Under the pieces are notes generated by a model that had not been told where the DNA came from, did no database searches, and worked only from the letters and a program-made list of their open reading frames with translations. From CAZOMR01 sp964580655 (lineage in GTDB: Bacteria > RBG-13-61-14 > CAZOMR01), in the NCBI GenBank assembly GCA_964580655.1, contig CAZOMR010000182.1:1-6967 (forward strand): a stretch of DNA of 6,967 nucleotides. The letters run 5' to 3'. Of this stretch, positions 1-6,884 are shown in pieces. The position numbers and the translations under genes were made by a program. Numbering within the stretch: position 1 is the first letter of the stretch; the number at the start of each line of letters is the position of its first letter.

Positions 1-2
1 TA

Positions 3-299
3 TCCGATGTCAAGGTAATAGTGGATGGGTTATAATTATGCCCACCTCTCATTTATCTAAATGAACATGAAGGAGAATTCAGTAATGGCCTTCCATTCCA
101 CAGGCCAGAAATTACACATCTAATGGTTGCTGATGCTATATTTTATGAGCTAATACTTCGGGAATTAACTGGAGCAGGATTAACCAAAGCTGAAGATATT
201 GATTATTGTGTATTCTCATTTGAAGAATTGCATGAAATATTGGAATGGAAGAAACCTAAAAGAGTACTTGGTTTAAAGACAAAAGTAACTAGCGAATAA
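3..299 (+). pseudogene. Possible degraded gene fragment in AT-rich DNA, function unknown
   Basis: The frame ending at TAA 297-299 is open back to an in-frame TAA at 33-35, and reads plausibly before that stop too (SDVKVIVDGL). The 87-codon part after the stop looks protein-like, with segments such as HRPEITHLMVADAIFYELIL and SFEELHEILEWKKPKRVLG, rich in Glu, Leu and Lys. The only ATG in this part is at 123, giving 58 residues, and it has no Shine-Dalgarno site before it. The simplest reading is the 3' end of an unrecognised gene broken by a nonsense change, or a short gene starting at 123. G+C is about 35%, far below the rest of the window, which suggests different ancestry. I recognise no family and assign no function. 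The opposite strand here is dense in stops. Confidence 0.35.
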
Positions 300-309
300 G
301 AATCTTATT
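295..309. repeat. 15-bp palindrome AATAAGA-A-TCTTATT at the composition junction
   Basis: Seven bases are perfectly mirrored around one central A. The palindrome overlaps the stop codon of the AT-rich frame and ends four bases before the permease ATG at 313. The one-base centre makes an RNA hairpin unlikely, so it would be a DNA site or a chance AT-rich palindrome. It sits within a few bases of the change from AT-rich to GC-richer DNA, so it may mark a recombination scar or a small operator. Neither role is shown by the sequence. Confidence 0.4.
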
Positions 310-312
310 ATA

Positions 313-1197
313 ATGGTTAGTTCAACCATCATCATCTCCCGCCGGACATCGGCCGGATTTTTGTTTCCGGGCCTGGTTGTTATCGGGATATTCATGGTAT
401 TTCCTGCGGTGTGGGTTTTGTATCTTGGTCTGACCGATGAGTCCTTGACCGGGATAAAGTCAGTGATGCCTTCTTTTGTAGGTCTTGGGAATTTTATCCG
501 GATTTTCCAGGACAGATTTTTCTATAACGCCTTGAGGATCAGCTTTATCTTTGTTGCAGGCTCGGGCTGGGTGGGCCAGGTGGCACTCGGTCTGTTCCTG
601 GCAGTTATACTTCACAACGAAAAGAGCTGGCTCAAGCCGGCCATCAATGCGGTGACTGTTGCGGCCTGGATCATTCCGGAGGTTGTTGTTGCTTACCTCT
701 GGGTCGCTTTTCTCGATCATGACTTCGGGCTTCTAAACCGGGTTCTCGGGCTCTTCAACCTGGAGCCGGTCAACTGGCTCTATCATCATGCGCTCTTTTC
801 CATCATCCTGTTTAACACCTGGCGCGGCACGGCCTTTTCCATGGTTTTATTCACCGCGGCGATCGAGACTATCCCGCCTTCATTCCTTGAGACCGCACAG
901 GTTCTCGGGGCATCGGGCTGGAGGCGGTTCAAGGACATCATCCTTCCCATGATCCGGCCTGTGCTTCTCACTGACATCATCCTGATCACGCTCTGGACAT
1001 TCAATGTGTTCACGCCTTTCCTGCTTACCCAGGGAGGCCCGAGTTTTAAAACCGAGATACTTCCCATCTATGTTTACAGGACATCCTTCCAATACTTCAA
1101 GCTAGGTTACGGCGCGGCTATCTCCACGATCCTGCTTCTCATCAACCTGGGGTTCGCAATTATTTACCTTCGCGCTCAAAGGAGGAGTAAGGCATGA
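313..1197 (+). CDS. CUT1-type ABC transporter permease (MalF/UgpA-like)
   Basis: This is an inner-membrane permease of a binding-protein-dependent importer, one half of the translocation pore. At 294 residues it has the usual length for the short MalF/UgpA class. About six hydrophobic segments are visible, near residues 14-38, 74-100, 113-134, 157-180, 217-237 and 266-287. The ATPase-coupling EAA loop is at 193-212 (E193-T-A ... G199-A200 ... L211-P212); Leu replaces the Asp usual before the Gly. The MalF-class motif WxxxP...F.G..NF is recognisable around residues 34-61. The start at 313 is the only ATG that keeps the whole first membrane segment, but no Shine-Dalgarno site precedes it, unlike the next two genes, so the native 5' end may be lost. 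The stop overlaps the next start (ATGA). The substrate cannot be read; sugars, polyols or glycerol phosphates are typical of the family. Confidence 0.92.
   Translation: MVSSTIIISRRTSAGFLFPGLVVIGIFMVFPAVWVLYLGLTDESLTGIKSVMPSFVGLGNFIRIFQDRFFYNALRISFIFVAGSGWVGQVALGLFLAVILHNEKSWLKPAINAVTVAAWIIPEVVVAYLWVAFLDHDFGLLNRVLGLFNLEPVNWLYHHALFSIILFNTWRGTAFSMVLFTAAIETIPPSFLETAQVLGASGWRRFKDIILPMIRPVLLTDIILITLWTFNVFTPFLLTQGGPSFKTEILPIYVYRTSFQYFKLGYGAAISTILLLINLGFAIIYLRAQRRSKA
1180..1187 (+). promoter_or_regulatory. Ribosome binding site for the second permease
   Basis: AGGAGGAG lies six bases before the ATG at 1194, inside the 3' end of the first permease gene. This strong Shine-Dalgarno match, together with the ATGA overlap at 1194-1197, fixes the start and indicates translational coupling of the two permeases. 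Confidence 0.85.
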
Positions 1198-2006
1198 GGG
1201 GCAAGGGCCGGCCTTTTATACTGCTTGCGCTCGCATTGATCGGGATATTCTTCCTTCTGCCAATGCTCTGGCTGGTGCTTACTCCTTTTTCCGCTGAGCC
1301 GACCCTTGCAGTCAAGGTGGCCCAACCTTCGCTTAATAACTTCCATGAGGTCGCGAAAAACCGCACCGCACTGATCGCCTTCAAGAACTCCATCATCCTT
1401 TCAGCCGGGTCCATGTTTCTTGTAGTTCTTTTCGGATCCCTCGCGGCTTATGCTTTATCACGCACAAGGTTTGCAGGCAGGGACACGATCTTGAGCATGT
1501 TGTTGCTCTTCTCAAGCGTGGTTACAGGGGTTGCGGCCATGGTCCCGATCTACACGCTCAACAGCCGCCTTCATCTGATTGACACGCACATCGGGGTGAT
1601 CCTGATCTTCACTGCCGGGTTTCTGCCCACCGCCATCTTCATACTCAAAGATTTTATGGACGGGATTCCGCGCTCGTATGAGGAGGCCGCCCTGGTTGAC
1701 GGGAGCAGTTCGATTAATCTCTTCCGCCATGTAGCTTTTCCGCTTGCGCGGCAGGGCCTGGCAGTCATAGCGGTGCTTACCTTCGTGAACACCTGGTCCA
1801 ATTTCCTCGTGCCTTTCGTACTGATCCGCTCGAATGAAAAGCTCCCGATAGCCGTGGCCATCTACCAGTTCTTCACCGAGGTGGGGATTCCACGGATAGG
1901 CGTGATAGCGGCCTACTCGCTTCTCTACACCCTGCCGGTTCTAGTAATCTATTTCTGGATCAGCCGGCGTTACGGGTTCGGGTTCTTTGGAGGAATAAAA
2001 GGATAG
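1194..2006 (+). CDS. CUT1-type ABC transporter permease (MalG/UgpE-like)
   Basis: This is the second inner-membrane subunit of the importer pore, 270 residues long, typical for MalG/UgpE. Hydrophobic segments lie near residues 7-29, 67-90, 100-122, 133-153, 187-209 and 240-260. The EAA loop is canonical: E164-A-A ... D169-G170 ... F182-P183. The C-terminus ends in a Gly/Phe-rich tail (FGFFGGIKG), as is common in MalG-like proteins. The start is set by the strong AGGAGGAG site and the ATGA overlap with the upstream permease, so both pore subunits should be made in equal amounts. A 25-bp gap separates it from the ATPase gene, in the same operon. The family assignment is firm; the transported substrate is unknown. 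Confidence 0.94.
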   Translation: MRGKGRPFILLALALIGIFFLLPMLWLVLTPFSAEPTLAVKVAQPSLNNFHEVAKNRTALIAFKNSIILSAGSMFLVVLFGSLAAYALSRTRFAGRDTILSMLLLFSSVVTGVAAMVPIYTLNSRLHLIDTHIGVILIFTAGFLPTAIFILKDFMDGIPRSYEEAALVDGSSSINLFRHVAFPLARQGLAVIAVLTFVNTWSNFLVPFVLIRSNEKLPIAVAIYQFFTEVGIPRIGVIAAYSLLYTLPVLVIYFWISRRYGFGFFGGIKG

Positions 2007-2019
2007 GGCCGATGAATCC

Positions 2020-2024
2020 AGGAG
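2020..2024 (+). promoter_or_regulatory. Ribosome binding site for the importer ATPase
   Basis: AGGAG lies seven bases before the ATG at 2032, in the 25-bp gap after the second permease. It selects this ATG as the start. Confidence 0.8.
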
Positions 2025-2031
2025 ATATAGA

Positions 2032-3132
2032 ATGGCGGAAGTAAAGCTTGAGGGAGTAAACAAGAGATTCGTGGATCATACCGCTCTTTCCGGGATCAGC
2101 CTGGAGATTGCGGAGGGGGAATTTTTCACCCTGCTCGGGCCTTCGGGTTGCGGCAAGACCACTGCGCTTAGACTGGTGGCCGGGCTTGAGCTCGCGGATC
2201 AAGGGAGAATCTGGATCGGGGACAGGGATGTTACCCTGCTTGCTCCTGCTCAGCGGAGAGTGGCAATGGTGTTTCAGAACTATGCTTTATACCCTCACAT
2301 GAGCATAGCGGAGAATATTTCATATCCCCTTCGGATCCGGAAGATGCCGAAAGACCGGATCCAGGATAAAGTTAACTCGGTGGCGGATAAGCTTTACCTT
2401 GGCGGACTCCTTGACCGGATGCCCTCCCAGGTGAGCGGTGGCCAGCAACAGAGGGTCGCAGTGGCCCGGGCCATGGTCCAGGACCCCCTGGTCTATCTCT
2501 TTGACGAGCCGCTCTCCAATCTGGATGCCAGGTTGAGACTTGAGGCGAGGCGATTTCTCAAGCGCATCCAGAGGGAAACAGGGATCACAGCCATCTATGT
2601 TACCCACGACCAGACCGAGGCCATGGCCATGAGCGACCGGGTAGCTGTCCTGAATGATGGCAGGCTGATGCAGGTAGCCAGCCCGGAGAAAATTTACGCG
2701 GAGCCGGCTAATGTTTTTGTGGCAGGGTTTGTGGGAAGCCCGCCAATGAACCTGATTGAAGGTAAAGTAGAAAAAGAGGGGCTTGGATCAAGGTTTTTCG
2801 CAGGAGAATTTTCAGTGGAGCTGAAGGATAATATCCCTTTGGAAAACGGTGCGAACATGACCTTGGGCATCCGGCCTGAGCATGTGTTTTTCGAGCCAGG
2901 GGAGGGATTCTTGCGATACGAGGCCCTGATCGATGATGTTGAACAGCTTGGTTCAGAGATGATCTTCAGCCTTTCCATCGGAGAGGTTGTCCTGCTCTCC
3001 CGTGTCTGGAAGGGTCATGCCCCGAATACCGGCGAGCGGGCCGAGATTTATCTTGACCCAAGCGCGTTTCATGTTTTTGATGATAAAGGAAACCGCATTC
3101 CCTGCGGGTCCCTCGGAATTTCAAGAGGATGA
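2032..3132 (+). CDS. MalK/UgpC-like ABC importer ATP-binding protein
   Basis: This is the cytoplasmic ATPase that drives the two upstream permeases; a homodimer is expected for this family. All nucleotide-binding motifs are intact: Walker A GPSGCGKT at 36-43, Q-loop Gln82 followed by NYALYPHMS, signature VSGGQQQR at 134-141 (Val replaces the usual Leu), Walker B VYLFDE at 154-159, D-loop SNLD and switch His192 in YVTHDQ. The stretch DRVAVLNDG..MQ and then PANVFVAGFVGSPPMN is typical of the MalK/UgpC group. Residues from about 240 form the C-terminal OB-type (TOBE) regulatory domain, with GIRPEHV at 279-285. The length of 366 matches MalK/UgpC proteins, which argues for a sugar or glycerol-phosphate-type solute rather than an amino acid. 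MalK-like ATPases are often shared between several importers. It is the last gene of the + strand cassette. Confidence 0.96.
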   Translation: MAEVKLEGVNKRFVDHTALSGISLEIAEGEFFTLLGPSGCGKTTALRLVAGLELADQGRIWIGDRDVTLLAPAQRRVAMVFQNYALYPHMSIAENISYPLRIRKMPKDRIQDKVNSVADKLYLGGLLDRMPSQVSGGQQQRVAVARAMVQDPLVYLFDEPLSNLDARLRLEARRFLKRIQRETGITAIYVTHDQTEAMAMSDRVAVLNDGRLMQVASPEKIYAEPANVFVAGFVGSPPMNLIEGKVEKEGLGSRFFAGEFSVELKDNIPLENGANMTLGIRPEHVFFEPGEGFLRYEALIDDVEQLGSEMIFSLSIGEVVLLSRVWKGHAPNTGERAEIYLDPSAFHVFDDKGNRIPCGSLGISRG

Positions 3133-3179
3133 ATCACAGGAGTTTTCCCCAAAAAGTAAAACCGGATGAATAAATCGTG
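3133..3179. other. Short convergent intergenic gap, no clear terminator
   Basis: Only 47 bases separate the ATPase stop from the AcnX small-subunit stop on the other strand. The one stem visible is GTTTT (3142-3146) with AAAAC (3158-3162) across an 11-base loop, which is too weak and AT-only to be called a terminator, and no GC-rich hairpin followed by a T-run is seen. The two operons may therefore read into each other or end by a factor-dependent mechanism. Confidence 0.5.
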
Positions 3180-3623
3180 CTAGCCAATAATCCTTGCGGT
3201 TCCCGTGTCCCCGTCAACCTCCACAATGTCGTCTGTGCGGATCAGGGTGAAGAGGTCCGTGTCCGGGATTTCTATAAGCGGAACCTTGTGTTCGATCCAG
3301 ACCTCGGCCAGGATAACGCCGGAAGTGAGAAGCGGATCAGCCTCCTGGACTATCATGGCAAGGGGGCCCCGGCCCCGGCGAATGGTTTCCAGGATAATCA
3401 TCCCGGTGAAGGTGGACCCTATGGTTTGCGGAAAGACCAGAATGCGGTTATAGAGGTCTTTTTTATATAGCTCATGGTGGCGGTCGTAATAGACCCCGGC
3501 GAGTCGCCTGAAGAGGTTGAGCGGTTTGGACAGGCCCGATGTCAGGTTGAGTGGCTGTGAGGTTACCAGGGCCTTGCCGCGCGCTCGACCCGGTATGATT
3601 CCCCTTCCTTTAATCTCCTTCAT
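3180..3623 (-). CDS. Aconitase X small subunit (DUF126 swivel domain)
   Basis: This is the swivel-domain subunit of a two-part AcnX hydro-lyase. Family landmarks are the N-terminal GRGIIPGRARGKALV, the DRHHELY segment, VFPQTIGSTFTG at 63-74, EADPLLTSGVIL and the C-terminal DIVEVDGDTGTARI. Characterised AcnX enzymes are archaeal phosphomevalonate dehydratase and bacterial cis-3-hydroxy-L-proline dehydratase. The start chosen gives 147 residues and a 4-bp ATGA overlap with the large-subunit stop; an in-frame ATG nine codons upstream (3650) lies inside the large-subunit gene and is less likely. A modest GGGG sits upstream. Many relatives carry a GRGS-type sequence in the presumed active-site loop; here it is T-I-G-S (67-70), which keeps Ser70 but loses the Arg. 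Substrate preference may therefore differ from the known enzymes. The subunit must pair with the large subunit encoded just upstream to be active. Confidence 0.9.
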   Translation of the reverse strand: MKEIKGRGIIPGRARGKALVTSQPLNLTSGLSKPLNLFRRLAGVYYDRHHELYKKDLYNRILVFPQTIGSTFTGMIILETIRRGRGPLAMIVQEADPLLTSGVILAEVWIEHKVPLIEIPDTDLFTLIRTDDIVEVDGDTGTARIIG

Positions 3624-4780
3624 GTGGATACCCCGCTGAACCGGAGGCAATCCTCGGTAGTGCCGTATTCGCTCTTGTGCAGGTAGTAATAGAGCTTCGC
3701 GGAATTAGATAGAATGGTTTTTCTGCCGATGAACTTGACAGTCCATGTAGCAACCGGGCACTGGGACCTGATCCGGACACCGGCCTGGATCAAGTCATTG
3801 TAAAGTTCAGTGCCTTTCAGTTCTTCTTTTACCCTGGGGATGACGCAGAAATAGGTGGGGAGTTTGACACTCTTGCCACGAAAGCATTCTCCGATTGCCT
3901 TGACTTCTCTCATGGTCATCTGTGGACAGCCGAATACCACCATTTCCGGGTTTGCATTCTTAAAGGAGCGCAGGGAGTCAAGGTCATCCCCGGTGATGGT
4001 GATAACGGCTTCGGGCTCACGGTCAAAGATTTCCTTGAGTGAGGGTGCCTCCGGGGTTATACCCTCTACATGAAAGAGCGCGACCGCGCCTGATGCGGCC
4101 ATTGCCGCACCCATGTTTTTCAGGTCATCGCGGGAGCACTCCAGGTGTTCTATGACCGGAACACGGTTTACGACTTTTTTTCCGATCAGGTATCCGAGAG
4201 CCGGGAAGTCTATGTTTTTTGCCTTGACCTTCACAAGCACCTGGCCGCGCCGGTTTTCATCAAGGATGTATCCGAAATGCGGGGTTCTGCCGGTAACAGC
4301 GGAGCAGAGATCAATGGCCACGGAATTTCGGTTGGTGCGCGCCCCGAGAGCCGAGTTTGCGAACTGCACAGCGGATGACTCGGCCCAGGCAATGATAGTG
4401 CCGGGTGATGGAATGTTTTCCTCGTCATAGCAGACGCAGGAGTAATTGGGGATGACCCCGAGTTTGGCAAGGCTTTCCTCCAGAAACCCCTGTTTGGAGA
4501 GAGTAAGCCGTTCGAGAAATTTCGGCTCATCAATCGGCCTCGGATTGACGGTTGTGGGAACCTTTACTTTCAGGCCATCCGCAACCATCAGCCGTAATAC
4601 ATCATAATAGGTCGGATAAAGAAAAAGCCCGAAACTGCCGGCAAGGTGCGCGCTCTCGATCTCCACCAGGCGATCCGCACCAAAGACCTCGCCATAGCGG
4701 ATCAGGGTCTTCAGCGCACGGCGGAGCCCCTCTCCCTGCTTGCCCTGGAGGATGTCCTCTTCTTCGGGTGAAAGCTTCAT
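3620..4780 (-). CDS. Aconitase X large (catalytic) subunit, DUF521 family, Fe-S hydro-lyase
   Basis: This is the catalytic subunit of AcnX, a cytoplasmic Fe-S dehydratase of the aconitase superfamily. The 386-residue length matches the stand-alone large subunit of two-part enzymes. Family motifs are SPEEEDILQGKQG near the start, SAHLAGSF at 43-50, VPTTVNPR at 74-81, AWAESSAVQFANSALGARTN at 131-150, TGRTPHFG at 163-170, FGCPQ at 283-287 and QCPV at 340-343 followed by SNSAK. Cys285 and Cys341, with Cys115 or Cys117 in SCVCY, are the likely Fe-S ligands by position (inference). The ATG lies three bases after the sulfatase stop, with AAAGGA seven bases upstream, and its stop overlaps the small-subunit start. 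The reaction should be loss of water from a hydroxy acid. Phosphomevalonate and cis-3-hydroxyproline are the known substrate classes, but neither pathway's partner genes are visible here, so the substrate stays open. Confidence 0.93.
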   Translation of the reverse strand: MKLSPEEEDILQGKQGEGLRRALKTLIRYGEVFGADRLVEIESAHLAGSFGLFLYPTYYDVLRLMVADGLKVKVPTTVNPRPIDEPKFLERLTLSKQGFLEESLAKLGVIPNYSCVCYDEENIPSPGTIIAWAESSAVQFANSALGARTNRNSVAIDLCSAVTGRTPHFGYILDENRRGQVLVKVKAKNIDFPALGYLIGKKVVNRVPVIEHLECSRDDLKNMGAAMAASGAVALFHVEGITPEAPSLKEIFDREPEAVITITGDDLDSLRSFKNANPEMVVFGCPQMTMREVKAIGECFRGKSVKLPTYFCVIPRVKEELKGTELYNDLIQAGVRIRSQCPVATWTVKFIGRKTILSNSAKLYYYLHKSEYGTTEDCLRFSGVST

Positions 4781-4783
4781 CTA

Positions 4784-6859
4784 TTAATCCTTTATTTCAG
4801 AGCCAGGGTTGGCTTCCGGTTCGGCTAATTTTTTAGCTCTTTCATAATAATCCGAGAATTTGGAGTCGAATTTCAAGGAGGCATCCAGGTCATAAGCCTT
4901 CTCAATGTATTCCAGGGCTTTCTTGAACTCTCCTTTATAGAGCAACAGGCCGCAATATTCGACATACACGATAGCAAGCATGTCATTGATCTCTATGGCC
5001 TTCTCGTATTCGGCCTCTGCTCTTCCCAGTCTGCGCATGTTTTCATAATACTTGGCCATGCCAAGGTGTCCCAGCGCGGTATCCTTCAACCCTTCAGTCT
5101 GGAATATCTCCCAGGCCGTTTCCTTATCTCCCCAGGTTAAGTGGATCCTTCCCAGATAGTACCGTGAGCGCTGATCATTCTCATTCATGGCCAGGGCTTT
5201 TTCCAGATATTCTCTCGCCTCCTTAAGCCTGTTGATCCGGATACATATATTGCCCATTTCTGCATAGGCATCCTGATACTCTCCCAGGATTTCTATTGCG
5301 GTTCTATACCAGGCAAGCGCTTCCTCGTATCTGCCGAGACCGAAAAGCGCCTGCCCCTTAAGCCGGATCGCAGTGAGATGCTCCGGGTCATCATCCAGAA
5401 TTCGAGCGGTCAACCTGAGCATGGCCTGGAAATCATCCCTGAAAAATGCCTGGTTCGCACTCTGGAACAATGGAATCAAGTGCTTGTAATCCTTGGGGTC
5501 CTTTCGGTTGGCCCTGTCTTCGTCAATCTGTACCTGGCCCGGAATATACCCGAGGGCTAGCAACTGTTTCCTGGTTTTCTCATCCAATTCTATCTCGTCA
5601 GTTGCCAGGTTCTCAAGCCCGGCATAAGTATATTTCTTCTCAGATTCTTTCAAACGAAATTCCATCTCTTTCAGGACCTTGGGGTATCTCTCGGCAAGGT
5701 TATGCAATTCATGTGGGTCTTCGATTAGATCGTAAAGCTCTGGCCTGGGAGAGCGAATGTATTTGTATTGAGGGCTCACAATGCCCACCTGTTCCGCCCA
5801 GCCGAAATGCAGTAAGAGAAACCGGCTCTCCATGTAGATATCCCGGGATAGGAATCCGGTCCCGTCTCCCTGGATCAATGGCTTCAGACTCTGACCCTGG
5901 ACTTCCCCGGGAATCGAAAAGGAAAGCAGGTCAAGAACCGTGGGCATGAGGTCAATCTGCGAGACAGGGCTTGAAATACGCATGCCAGGATTTTTCAAAC
6001 CCGGAATGCGCATCAAGAATGGAATCCACTGTGTGGTGTTGTAAATAAACATGGCGTGGGTGAGCTCCTCGTGTTCATTGAGCCCCTCTCCGTGGTCGCC
6101 CATGGCAACTATCAGGGTCTGGTCAAAGAGTCCCAATTCCTTGAGTCCAGCAAACACCCTCCGTATCTCGGAGTCCATAAACGCTATCTCCCCGGCATAG
6201 AGATCACGGGCGTAAAGCTCGGCATAAGGGCTGGGAGGATCATAGACTTGATGCGGATCGTAGTAGTGAATCCAGATGAACCACTTCTCCTGGTAATGCT
6301 CGCTCAGCCATTTCAGCATCGCATCCGTTGTCCTGTTCCCTTTGCGCTCTGCCACCAGAGGGGAGTCCTCCTCCTGAGGCTCGATGTCATCCTCGTTCCA
6401 GTAATCAAAGCCCTGATCAAGATGAAAGGCCTTTTTCAATACAGCCGCACTGATAAAAGCCGCGGTGGAGTATCCGTGATCCTTCAGATCCTCGGCCAGA
6501 GTAATCATTTCATCCCGCAACCGGTAACCCCCATTGTCTCGAACTCCATGATAGTTGGGAAGAGTGCCCGTGAGAATGGAGCTGTGAGCAGGTAGAGTTA
6601 GCGGAATATGGCTGTAAGCATGCTCAAAGAGAACCCCTTCACGGGCCATGGAATTCAAGCCCGGGGTCTCCACATTCTCATAACCATAACAGCGGAGATG
6701 ATCCGCACGGGTGGTGTCCAGGGTGATTAGAAGAACATTCCAATTCCCTTTATCAGTGCATCCCGATGCAAGCCATACACCCACGGCGCTCGATCCCGCA
6801 ATGAACAGAGCAAAGAATCCATAAAGCCATTTTCTCGCTCGCTTTAAACTCAATTCCAT
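4784..6859 (-). CDS. Membrane-anchored sulfatase-fold hydrolase with C-terminal TPR array
   Basis: This 691-residue protein of the alkaline phosphatase superfamily (sulfatase family PF00884 type) is likely exported and anchored. The N-terminus has a basic patch (K6-K10), a hydrophobic span at about 11-31 and then LASGC with Cys34, a lipoprotein-like box with Ala instead of Leu/Val/Ile at -3; a plain membrane anchor is the alternative. The hydrolase domain, about 40-430, shows VLLITLDTTRADH (Asp48), HYYDPH at 198-203 and MGDHGE at 253-258 (Asp255, His256), all expected metal or substrate sites. At the nucleophile position the sequence is T88-L-P-A-H92 followed by SSILTG, where classical sulfatases have C/S-x-P-x-R. 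Thr88 cannot become formylglycine, so the enzyme may be a phospho- rather than sulfo-ester enzyme. TPR-like helix pairs occupy about 495-660, around five units, probably for protein contacts. It is the first gene of the minus-strand operon. The true substrate is unknown. Confidence 0.9.
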   Translation of the reverse strand: MELSLKRARKWLYGFFALFIAGSSAVGVWLASGCTDKGNWNVLLITLDTTRADHLRCYGYENVETPGLNSMAREGVLFEHAYSHIPLTLPAHSSILTGTLPNYHGVRDNGGYRLRDEMITLAEDLKDHGYSTAAFISAAVLKKAFHLDQGFDYWNEDDIEPQEEDSPLVAERKGNRTTDAMLKWLSEHYQEKWFIWIHYYDPHQVYDPPSPYAELYARDLYAGEIAFMDSEIRRVFAGLKELGLFDQTLIVAMGDHGEGLNEHEELTHAMFIYNTTQWIPFLMRIPGLKNPGMRISSPVSQIDLMPTVLDLLSFSIPGEVQGQSLKPLIQGDGTGFLSRDIYMESRFLLLHFGWAEQVGIVSPQYKYIRSPRPELYDLIEDPHELHNLAERYPKVLKEMEFRLKESEKKYTYAGLENLATDEIELDEKTRKQLLALGYIPGQVQIDEDRANRKDPKDYKHLIPLFQSANQAFFRDDFQAMLRLTARILDDDPEHLTAIRLKGQALFGLGRYEEALAWYRTAIEILGEYQDAYAEMGNICIRINRLKEAREYLEKALAMNENDQRSRYYLGRIHLTWGDKETAWEIFQTEGLKDTALGHLGMAKYYENMRRLGRAEAEYEKAIEINDMLAIVYVEYCGLLLYKGEFKKALEYIEKAYDLDASLKFDSKFSDYYERAKKLAEPEANPGSEIKD
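4788..4793 (-). promoter_or_regulatory. Ribosome binding site for the AcnX large subunit
   Basis: On the minus strand AAAGGA lies seven bases before the ATG at 4780 and inside the last codons of the sulfatase gene. It supports this start and coupled translation of the two genes. Confidence 0.7.
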
Positions 6860-6884
6860 TTAGCCCCGCATTCGGAAGTATTTT

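Noticed and set aside
31..36. Perfect TATAAT hexamer in the AT-rich region
   Set aside because: No -35 match at proper spacing, no TG extension, and such hexamers are expected by chance in AT-rich DNA.
61..123. Short frame of 20 codons starting at ATG 61, linked by TAATG to the ATG at 123
   Set aside because: It is very short, overlaps the better frame and has no conserved features; the overlap of stop and start codons is probably chance.
309..314. Perfect TATAAT hexamer just before the first permease
   Set aside because: It overlaps the start codon and no -35-like sequence lies 15-18 bases upstream (best is TAACTA, two of six), so it would start transcription after the ATG.
3100..3108. CCC-TGC-GGG mini-hairpin near the end of the ATPase gene
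   Set aside because: The stem is only three base pairs, lies within coding sequence and has no T-run after it, so it is not a terminator.
3624..3650. Upstream ATG (3650) for the AcnX small subunit
   Set aside because: It would add nine residues without family similarity and overlap the large subunit by 31 bases; the ATG at 3623 gives the standard ATGA overlap and starts directly at the conserved KGRGI region.
5446..5949. 167-codon open frame on the + strand
   Set aside because: It lies wholly inside the sulfatase gene on the opposite strand, has no family motifs or ribosome site, and has a Pro/Ser/Arg-rich composition typical of an antisense shadow.
6056..6595. 179-codon open frame on the + strand
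   Set aside because: It is antisense to the conserved catalytic domain of the sulfatase, whose motifs prove the minus-strand reading; no ribosome site or recognisable domain supports it.
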